Shown piece after piece: positions 5,624 through 11,265 of a stretch of 11,265 nucleotides of DNA (positions within the stretch are counted from its first letter, which is position 1; each line of letters starts with the position of its first letter). The notes under the pieces were generated by a model. The model saw only the letters and a list, made by a program, of their open reading frames with translations. It ran no database searches and was not told the DNA's origin. Origin of the DNA: an uncultured Flavobacteriaceae bacterium (GTDB taxonomy: Bacteria; Bacteroidota; Bacteroidia; Flavobacteriales; Flavobacteriaceae); NCBI GenBank assembly GCA_938018045.1, contig CALIIP010000259.1, positions 1-11,265 on the forward strand, given 5' to 3'. The translations under genes were made by a program, and so were the position numbers.

Positions 5624-7198
5624 TTAAACTTCGTCTTCTACATCTTCTTCTGAAGGTTGAGAAGACGATTTTTTTTGCGCAACCTTTGGAGATTCATCAA
5701 TAAATAAACTCATATATGCATCGTCTAAATAGTCTAAAACTGATGTCGCAATAAAAGTTTCAACACTCATATTTTTCATTGCAAGTGTTGCAGTTTTTCC
5801 GTGAAGATAAACACCTAAAATACTTGCTTTAAGTGGCTCATAATTTTGTGCTATTAATCCTGTAATAATTCCAAGAAGTACATCGCCAGTTCCTGCAGTA
5901 GCTAAAGCCGGATTTCCCGTAGTATTAAAATACAATTCTTCACCATTTGCAATAACAGTATTTGCGCCTTTAAGCACCACAATAATTTTATATGCTGATG
6001 AAAGTTCTTTAAGTTTCTTTAACTTATCATTGTCATTCTTCCACTTACCTACCAATCTTTCAAATTCGGTTGGATGCGGAGTTAGCACAGAATTTTCTGG
6101 CAATAGTTTTAGTAACTCTTTATTTTCTGATAAAATATTAAGGGCATCAGCATCTAAAACTAATGGTAATTTATTTGATTTTAAAAACTTCTCAAAACCT
6201 TTCTTAGTTTTCTCTGATGTTCCAATGCCACAACCTACTCCTATTACTGTTGGATTTGACTTATAATTAAAAAATTCTAATTCATTTTCTGAATCCACCT
6301 CAACCATAATTTCTGGGGTTGAAATTTGCAATATCTGATAACCACATTTTGGCACGTAAGCAGTAACCTTTCCACTTCCAACTTTAAGTGCTCCTTGTGA
6401 TGCTAAAATTGCTGCTCCAATCTTACCAAAACTACCAGCAATAATTAATGAATGTCCGAAGGTGCCTTTATGGGAAAATTTTTCTCTCGGACGATACATT
6501 GGCAAAACATCTTCTTTTTGAGTCATAAAATGTTTTACATCTATTTTAGAAATATACTGCTCATCAAGACCAATATTTATGGATTCCCAAGTATAAATAT
6601 AAGGTTCGTTTTCTGGAAGTAGAAATGCAATTTTTGGTCGCTGAAAAGTCAATGTGTGTGAAGCTTCAAGAATTGTACATTGTTTTGTTAAAGATCTATC
6701 AGCAAACATTCCTGAAGGGATATCAGTAGCAAGGGTATATGCTTTTACACTATTTATATACTTAATTAAATCAATTGTAAACCCTCCAATTTTTCGTGTC
6801 AATCCCATTCCTAAAATAGCATCGACAACAATATCATTTGCAGCAAACTTTGGAAATTCATTTTCAGAATTGATGATCGTTGGCCAAACACCAGCATCCT
6901 TGAGTCTGTCATAATTATGTAAAAAACCTTCTGTTCTTTTTTTATTGAAATTTACAACATAGGATTCAACATTATAACCATGTTGATGCAAATGTCTAGC
7001 AATCACCATTCCTACACCTCCGTTATTTCCAATACCACAAAAAACCAATACTCTTACAGGATTCCCTTGTAATCTCGAATGAATCCATTCGAAACAAGTT
7101 GTTCCTGCCCGCTCCATCAAATCTAGTGATGTAACACCTTGACTCTTGCTCGTAGCTTCATATAATTGGTAAATTTGTTCTGCAGTAAGTATTTTCAT
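5624..7198 (-). CDS. nnr: Bifunctional NAD(P)HX epimerase / ADP-dependent NAD(P)HX dehydratase
   Basis: This cytosolic repair enzyme acts on hydrated NADH/NADPH: the N-terminal YjeF_N domain epimerises R- and S-NAD(P)HX, and the C-terminal ribokinase-like domain dehydrates the S form using ADP. At 524 residues it matches the usual fused form. N-domain marks are GNNGGVG at 57-63, VVDAILGMGLTRK around D126 and TDIPSGM at 158-164. C-domain marks are HKGTFGHSLIIAGS (about 243), LDADALNIL, LTPHPTEFERL and the nucleotide loop AGTGD ending at D439. The loop that is normally NNGGDG has Val at 62 instead of Asp, so epimerase activity may be altered. The last ~20 residues are Lys/Ser- then Glu/Asp-rich and overlap the opposite-strand terminator. 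The gene is 139 bp downstream of accA and is preceded by a repeat block. Gene identity is firm. Confidence 0.93.
   Translation of the reverse strand: MKILTAEQIYQLYEATSKSQGVTSLDLMERAGTTCFEWIHSRLQGNPVRVLVFCGIGNNGGVGMVIARHLHQHGYNVESYVVNFNKKRTEGFLHNYDRLKDAGVWPTIINSENEFPKFAANDIVVDAILGMGLTRKIGGFTIDLIKYINSVKAYTLATDIPSGMFADRSLTKQCTILEASHTLTFQRPKIAFLLPENEPYIYTWESINIGLDEQYISKIDVKHFMTQKEDVLPMYRPREKFSHKGTFGHSLIIAGSFGKIGAAILASQGALKVGSGKVTAYVPKCGYQILQISTPEIMVEVDSENELEFFNYKSNPTVIGVGCGIGTSEKTKKGFEKFLKSNKLPLVLDADALNILSENKELLKLLPENSVLTPHPTEFERLVGKWKNDNDKLKKLKELSSAYKIIVVLKGANTVIANGEELYFNTTGNPALATAGTGDVLLGIITGLIAQNYEPLKASILGVYLHGKTATLAMKNMSVETFIATSVLDYLDDAYMSLFIDESPKVAQKKSSSQPSEEDVEDEV
5631..5676 (+). terminator. 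Candidate intrinsic terminator of the TlpA-DoxX operon, inside the nnr coding sequence
   Basis: On the plus strand TCGTCTTCT (5631-5639) pairs perfectly with AGAAGACGA (5660-5668) and is followed directly by eight T (5669-5676). The 20-nt loop can form an inner CTTC/GAAG hairpin (5644-5647 with 5652-5655). It starts 24 bp after the DoxX stop, the right place to end the plus-strand operon. The same bases encode, on the other strand, the acidic tail of Nnr. Confidence 0.65.
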
Positions 7199-7206
7199 GT
7201 TTCCTT

Positions 7207-7335
7207 AAAGGTTCAAAGGATTAAAAAGGTTCAAAGGGGCAAAGGCTAAAAAAACAGACAAAGTTTCAGAGGATTAGAGTGTTGAAAAACTTATTCAAAC
7301 TTTGCGACTTTAAAACTTTGTCTCTTTGCGACTTT
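7207..7335. repeat. Repeat-rich block between accA and nnr
   Basis: AAAGGTTCAAAGG occurs at 7207-7219 and 7225-7237 (18-bp spacing). CTTTGCGACTTT occurs at 7300-7311 and 7324-7335 (24-bp spacing). AGACAAAGTTT at 7256-7266 is a perfect inverted copy of 7313-7323. The left side is thus rich in CAAAG-type words and the right side in CTTTG-type words, giving an imperfect large inverted repeat that fills the gap. I recall similar CTTTG/CAAAG intergenic elements in flavobacterial genomes, but have not checked. Its last repeat ends 2 bp from the accA stop and its first starts 9 bp from the nnr ATG. Confidence 0.7.
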
Positions 7336-7337
7336 TT

Positions 7338-8291
7338 TTACTCTTTAAAAACACCCATTTGATCGTATTTATCCATACGTTCTTTAATAAGTTTTTTCGG
7401 AGTCAAAAGTTTCACTTTATTGTACACTCTCATGATAGATAATTGAACGCTTTTAAAGGCTGCTTCTCTATTGAAGTGAGCTCCACCAATTGGTTCTTTG
7501 ATAATACCATCAATCAGTTTTAATTTTTTCATGTCTTTTGCAGTCAATTTCAATGCTTCTGCTGCTTGCTCTTTATATTCCCAACTTCTCCATAAAATAG
7601 AAGAACAAGATTCTGGTGAAATTACTGAATACCAAGTGTTCTCCATCATTAGTACTCTGTCTCCAACACCTATTCCTAATGCTCCTCCAGAAGCACCTTC
7701 ACCAATAACAATTGTTATAATAGGTACTTTTAAACGAGTCATTTCAAGAATATTACGTGCAATTGCTTCTCCTTGACCTCTTTCTTCAGCTTCAAATCCT
7801 GGATAAGCTCCTGGAGTATCTAACAAGGTTACCACTGGAATTCCAAATTTCTCTGCCATTTTCATCAAACGCAATGCTTTACGATAACCTTCTGGATTCG
7901 GCATTCCAAAATTTCTATATTGACGTGTTTTAGTATTGTAACCTTTTTGCTGGCCAATAAACATAAAACTTTGATTCCCGATCTTCCCGAGACCACCAAC
8001 CATTGCTTTGTCATCTTTTACAGTTCTATCTCCATGCAATTCCATAAAAGTGTCTCCACAGATTGCATTGATATAGTCCATAGTATATGGCCTATTTGGG
8101 TGTCTTGACAACTGTACACGTTGCCATGCCGTTAAATCTTTATATATATTTACTCTAGTTTTATCTAATTTTTTTTGAAGATTTTCACACGTTTCTGTAA
8201 CATCAACATCTGTCTCGTCTCCTATCAATTTACATTTTTGAAGTTGGTCTTCAAGTTCTTTTATAGGGAGTTCAAAATCTAAATATTCCAT
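7338..8291 (-). CDS. accA: Acetyl-CoA carboxylase, carboxyltransferase subunit alpha
   Basis: AccA with AccD transfers the carboxyl group from biotin-BCCP to acetyl-CoA, giving malonyl-CoA for fatty-acid synthesis in the cytosol. The 317-residue length is typical of bacterial AccA. Visible hallmarks are the helical N-terminus with RVQLSRHPNRPYTMDYI (about 58-74), FMELHGDR (82-89), TPGAYPGFEAEERGQGEAIA (159-178), the oxyanion-loop segment GEGASGGALGIGVGD (197-211) and PESCSSILW (226-234). The ATG is followed by MEYLDFELPI, as in relatives. No truncation or substitution is evident. AccA lies 44 bp downstream of the EamA transporter gene and has its own -7-like box in that gap, so it may be transcribed both from the operon and on its own. 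accD is not in the window. Confidence 0.97.
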   Translation of the reverse strand: MEYLDFELPIKELEDQLQKCKLIGDETDVDVTETCENLQKKLDKTRVNIYKDLTAWQRVQLSRHPNRPYTMDYINAICGDTFMELHGDRTVKDDKAMVGGLGKIGNQSFMFIGQQKGYNTKTRQYRNFGMPNPEGYRKALRLMKMAEKFGIPVVTLLDTPGAYPGFEAEERGQGEAIARNILEMTRLKVPIITIVIGEGASGGALGIGVGDRVLMMENTWYSVISPESCSSILWRSWEYKEQAAEALKLTAKDMKKLKLIDGIIKEPIGGAHFNREAAFKSVQLSIMRVYNKVKLLTPKKLIKERMDKYDQMGVFKE

Positions 8292-8316
8292 GGTTTGGTA
8301 GTTTGGCTATGAATTA

Positions 8317-8324
8317 CAAATATA
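8317..8324 (-). promoter_or_regulatory. -7-like box (TATATTTG) upstream of accA
   Basis: Read on the minus strand, the 44-bp gap before accA contains TATATTTG, a full match to TAnnTTTG, 25 bp before the ATG. No -33 TTG is seen at the expected distance, which falls in the A/T-rich 3' end of the transporter gene. In such AT-rich DNA this is a moderate call. Confidence 0.4.
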
Positions 8325-8335
8325 ATAACTTAATA

Positions 8336-9247
8336 CTATATTTTTTGTTTATTTTTTGTTTTTTGAAACGCTCCTTTATTCTTCAAAATTCCATTTAAAA
8401 GTACTGCAAACAAGATGATTGCTGCACCATAATAAAAGTTTGTTCCCATTTTTTCTGTATCAGGAAATAAAATCAATGCCAATACTATTCCGTAAATTGG
8501 CTCTAAATTATATGCCAATACTACAGAATATGGACTGATGTATTTCATCACATATACAGATGCTATAAATGCATAAGCAGTACAAATAGATGCTAAAATA
8601 AAAAGATATACATAATCTGAATTTGGAAGTTTGAAAAAATCAGTTGAAAAACCTTCTCCAAAGATCATTATAAAGAGCGTAACAAATAATACTCCTGAAA
8701 TAAATTCATAAAATGTAATCGTTGTTGCAGTATGTTTTTGCAAAAACTTTCCGTTTAGCACAGCGAATAATGATGACAAAAAAGCAGAAAGAATTCCTAA
8801 AACAATACCCATAAAATATTTCACTTCGCTTTGCGTAATTATAAAAACTCCTATGATAACTAATATTCCGAAGAATATTTCGTACCAAATAATTTTACGC
8901 TTATAAATTATTGGTTCTATGAATGATGCAAAAAATGCTCCTGTAGAAAACATTGCCAACGTTATAGAAATATTTGAAACATCTATGGCGCCAAAAAAGG
9001 TAATCCAATGTAATGCAATGATAATTCCTGCAATTGAAAAGCCAATGATTGCTCGAGTATTTGCTCTTATTTTGATTTTAAAAACGGCAACATAAATTAC
9101 CATTAGTGACAATGCAATTAACATTCTAAACCATACTAAAGGAATTGCATTTATAGTGATTAATTCCCCTAAAATTGCTGTAAAACCAGCAATAAACACT
9201 AAGAAATGAAGATGTAAATAATTTTTTACTTTTTGATTGGATTCCAT
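8336..9247 (-). CDS. EamA/DMT-superfamily transporter, 10 membrane helices
   Basis: The 303-residue inner-membrane protein has the two-fold EamA (RhaT/YdcZ-like) layout: two halves of about five hydrophobic helices each. The first half opens with HLHFLVFIAGFTAILGELI and contains the arginine pair-like VWFRMLIALSLMV. The second half begins near residue 150 and contains the conserved VLAYNLEPIYGIVLALILF. Family members export or import small metabolites such as amino acids, drugs or nucleotide precursors, and the substrate here cannot be told from sequence. The C-terminus is basic and polar (KNKGAFQKTKNKQKI). It starts 10 bp after the stop of the LptF/G gene, which suggests co-transcription. 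The ATG at 9247 gives MESNQKVKNYLH, a normal short cytoplasmic lead. Confidence 0.9.
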   Translation of the reverse strand: MESNQKVKNYLHLHFLVFIAGFTAILGELITINAIPLVWFRMLIALSLMVIYVAVFKIKIRANTRAIIGFSIAGIIIALHWITFFGAIDVSNISITLAMFSTGAFFASFIEPIIYKRKIIWYEIFFGILVIIGVFIITQSEVKYFMGIVLGILSAFLSSLFAVLNGKFLQKHTATTITFYEFISGVLFVTLFIMIFGEGFSTDFFKLPNSDYVYLFILASICTAYAFIASVYVMKYISPYSVVLAYNLEPIYGIVLALILFPDTEKMGTNFYYGAAIILFAVLLNGILKNKGAFQKTKNKQKI

Positions 9248-9257
9248 AGGTTAAAAA

Positions 9258-10352
9258 TTATTTTCGAGCGTTGAAATAGAGATATATTGCTACGCCTCCA
9301 AAGACAATATTTGGCAACCAAACCAAAAATAATGGATTTGCATCTGCTGATGCACCAAGGACTTCAACAATTTTTAACAAGAACACATAAATAAACATCA
9401 AAACAACACCTATTGTAAGGTTTACTCCAACTCCTCCTCTACGCTTTACAGAGCCTAATGCTACCGCAATTAAAGTAAGAATATATGATGCCATTGGCAA
9501 ACTTGTGCGTTTGTACAACTCAACTAGATATGCATTGAGATTTCCTCGACCTCGTTCTTTAGATTTCTTTATATAATTAAGCAATTCAGGTGTTTGCATT
9601 TCTTTTGCAAAAGCATCGACATGCAATAAATCATCTGGTTTAAAATTAAATAAAGTATCTAATTTACGTTTGTAACTAATAATATCATCACCATCATTAA
9701 TTATTTTTCGTTTGTATAAGTTCGTCAAGTTATAGGTGAAAACCGAATCTTTTTCTATATATCGAATGTTATCTGCAAGAAATTTTTCTTTTAGCACAAG
9801 GCCATCATACTTTTCATAAGAAAAATCAGAACCGATATTTCTTTTAAGGTTGTAATTTTTTATATAAATATACTCATTTTCAGACAATTGAATGTTTACA
9901 TTTTCGAGTCTTGAGTAATCTTTTGGCTTGTTTTTTATATAGGTATTGTCAAACTCTTCATATATTTTATTACTGTTAGGGACAATAAAATGATTTAGAA
10001 TCAACGAAAAAACAGTAACTATTGTTGCTCCAATAAAGTAAGGTTTTAAAAAGCGCTTGAATGAAATCTTAGCATTGCTTATTGCAATAATCTCAGTATT
10101 TCCTGCTAATTTAGAAGTAAAAAATAATACGGAAACAAACAATGCCAAAGGCAAAATCATATTCCCAATATTTACAATAAAATTGACATAATATTCTTTA
10201 ATTATTGTTCCTGCAGTTAAATCTGGATGACGCAAAAACTTGTCTATCTTTTCTGATAGATTAATAGCAATAATAACCGGAATCAATATCAGTAATACAA
10301 AAACAAATGACGTTAAGTATTTTTTTAATATGTATTTATCTAATATTCTCAA
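9258..10352 (-). CDS. LptF/LptG-family permease (YjgP/YjgQ), TTG start
   Basis: The 364-residue inner-membrane protein belongs to the LptF/LptG family, transmembrane subunits of the ABC exporter that lifts lipopolysaccharide from the inner membrane to LptC/A. Three N-terminal helices (about 13-31, 57-80, 102-121) and three C-terminal ones (about 284-301, 307-333, 341-360) flank a periplasmic beta-rich domain, the standard layout. The start is typical of the family (RILDKYILKKYLTSFVFVLL), and KLAGNTEIIAISNAKISF is the coupling-helix region that contacts the LptB ATPase. The start codon is TTG at 10352, only 2 bp after the tgt stop. The next in-frame ATG is at residue 64, far inside, so TTG is needed to keep helix 1. 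Whether it is LptF or LptG cannot be fixed here. Confidence 0.92.
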   Translation of the reverse strand: MRILDKYILKKYLTSFVFVLLILIPVIIAINLSEKIDKFLRHPDLTAGTIIKEYYVNFIVNIGNMILPLALFVSVLFFTSKLAGNTEIIAISNAKISFKRFLKPYFIGATIVTVFSLILNHFIVPNSNKIYEEFDNTYIKNKPKDYSRLENVNIQLSENEYIYIKNYNLKRNIGSDFSYEKYDGLVLKEKFLADNIRYIEKDSVFTYNLTNLYKRKIINDGDDIISYKRKLDTLFNFKPDDLLHVDAFAKEMQTPELLNYIKKSKERGRGNLNAYLVELYKRTSLPMASYILTLIAVALGSVKRRGGVGVNLTIGVVLMFIYVFLLKIVEVLGASADANPLFLVWLPNIVFGGVAIYLYFNARK

Positions 10353-10357
10353 GTTTA
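10350..10357 (-). promoter_or_regulatory. tgt stop / LptF-G TTG start junction
   Basis: On the minus strand the order is TAA (tgt stop, 10357-10355), AC, then TTG (start, 10352-10350). No ribosome-binding purine tract is visible. The arrangement points to translational coupling, with terminating ribosomes restarting at a weak codon, which would hold permease output below that of Tgt. Confidence 0.65.
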
Positions 10358-11265
10358 TAATCGATTATCCATTTGTCTGACCATCTTGTTTTTCCATTCG
10401 GTGAAATCTCCAGCTAATATATGCTTTCTTGCTTCACGAGTCAACCAAACATAAAATCCGAGGTTATGAATAGAAGCAATTTGTTTACCAAGCAACTCTT
10501 TTGCAATAAATAAATGCCTTAAATAAGCCTTCGAATAATAGGTATCTACATACGTAATTCCCATATCATCAATCGCAGAAAAATCATCTTCCCACTTTTT
10601 ATTTTTGATGTTAATACTTCCATAGGCTGTAAATAACATACCGTTTCTAGCATTTCTTGTTGGCATCACACAGTCAAACATATCTATTCCTAACGCTATA
10701 TTTTCTAGGATATTGATTGGCGTACCAACTCCCATTAAATAACGTGGCTTGTCTTCAGGTAAAATTGCAGTTACAATTTCTGTCATTGCATATAACTCTT
10801 CTGCAGGCTCACCAACTGATAATCCTCCAATTGCGTTTCCTTCTGCTCCGACAGATGCAATAAACTCTGCAGATTGTTTTCTTAAATCTTTATAAGTACT
10901 TCCTTGTACAATTGGGAAAAATGTTTGATTATAATCATAATGCAAAGGTGTTTTTTCCAAATGCGTAATACAACGCTTTAACCAACGATGTGTCATATGC
11001 ATTGATCTTTTCGCATAGTTAAAATCACATGGATAAGGAGTACATTCATCAAAAGCCATAATAATATCAGCACCGATTTTACGCTGAATTTCCATCACAT
11101 TTTCAGGAGTAAACATATGGTAAGAACCATCTATGTGACTCTTAAACTTTACACCTTCTTCTTTTATTTTCCGTCTTCCTGACAACGAATATACTTGATA
11201 ACCTCCACTATCTGTTAATATAGGTCGATCCCAATTCATAAACTTATGCAATCCTCCTGCGGCTT
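10355..11265 (-). CDS. tgt: tRNA-guanine(34) transglycosylase, 5'-truncated by the window edge
   Basis: Tgt swaps guanine 34 of GUN-anticodon tRNAs for preQ1 on the way to queuosine. The frame is open to the right edge: 302 residues are visible, starting AAGGLHKFMNWDRP, and roughly 70 N-terminal residues are outside. The TTG at 11251 is not the start, because conserved family residues continue upstream of it. Seen are LTDSGGYQ (general-base Asp), FDECTPYPCD, PIVQGSTY, GGLSVGEP, KPRYLMGVG, and GIDMFDCVMPTRNARNG with the nucleophile Asp in FDCV and the anticodon-recognition TRNAR. The three zinc Cys of the usual CxCxxC are replaced by Gly, Thr and Asp (10544-10561), while the His in SIHNL remains. 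The first 300 or so residues of E. coli Tgt otherwise align without difficulty. Confidence 0.95.
   Translation of the reverse strand, partial: AAGGLHKFMNWDRPILTDSGGYQVYSLSGRRKIKEEGVKFKSHIDGSYHMFTPENVMEIQRKIGADIIMAFDECTPYPCDFNYAKRSMHMTHRWLKRCITHLEKTPLHYDYNQTFFPIVQGSTYKDLRKQSAEFIASVGAEGNAIGGLSVGEPAEELYAMTEIVTAILPEDKPRYLMGVGTPINILENIALGIDMFDCVMPTRNARNGMLFTAYGSINIKNKKWEDDFSAIDDMGITYVDTYYSKAYLRHLFIAKELLGKQIASIHNLGFYVWLTREARKHILAGDFTEWKNKMVRQMDNRL

Noticed and set aside
6030..8108. Plus-strand open frames at 6030-6266, 6654-6914, 7498-7776 and 7920-8108
   Set aside because: They mirror nnr and accA coding sequence and show no independent signal.
8706..8888. 60-codon minus-strand frame inside the EamA transporter gene
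   Set aside because: It is an alternative frame of the transporter with no homology-like features.
11249..11251. TTG at 11251 as the tgt start codon
   Set aside because: The conserved AAGG-L-HKFMNWDRP segment continues upstream to the edge, so this TTG encodes the internal Leu and the true start is outside the window.

Overview
The window looks like a piece of chromosome from a marine-type Flavobacteriaceae bacterium (phylum Bacteroidota). The evidence is low GC, A-rich sequence instead of Shine-Dalgarno sites before the start codons, TAnnTTTG-type -7 promoter boxes, a very long secreted protein built from Bacteroidota-style Ig-like and Cys/Gly/Trp-rich repeats, TlpA-type thioredoxin lipoproteins, and the order tgt - lptF/G-type permease - EamA transporter - accA. 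The genus cannot be fixed from the sequence.

Layout. (1) Positions 1-2752, minus strand: the first 917 codons of a giant secreted multi-domain protein whose 3' end is off the left edge. It has a long signal peptide, a ~375-residue beta-rich N-terminal region, Ig-like modules, two nearly identical 51-residue repeats and a Trp/Gly-rich module. (2) Positions 2753-3171: a 419-bp AT-rich divergent intergenic region with several inverted and direct repeats and a good -7 box for the plus-strand operon. (3) Positions 3172-5607, plus strand: a tight operon of two tandemly duplicated TlpA-like thioredoxin lipoproteins and a DoxX-family membrane protein. A candidate intrinsic terminator for it lies inside the 3' end of the convergent nnr gene. 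(4) Positions 5624-11265, minus strand, read from right to left: tgt (5' end off the right edge), an LptF/LptG-family permease with a TTG start 2 bp after the tgt stop, an EamA-family transporter, accA, and the bifunctional NAD(P)HX repair enzyme nnr. A small repeat-rich block separates accA from nnr.

Functionally, the right half is housekeeping: queuosine tRNA modification, LPS export, small-molecule transport, the first step of fatty-acid synthesis and nicotinamide cofactor repair. The left half is envelope and surface biology: a large exported protein and a periplasmic thiol-redox cassette. I do not see a clearly new defence or mobile system. The items most worth checking are the large left-edge gene, its Trp/Gly-rich module, the repeat-rich intergenic region, the Tgt that has lost all three zinc cysteines, the substituted NNGGDG loop in Nnr, and the terminator embedded in a coding sequence.
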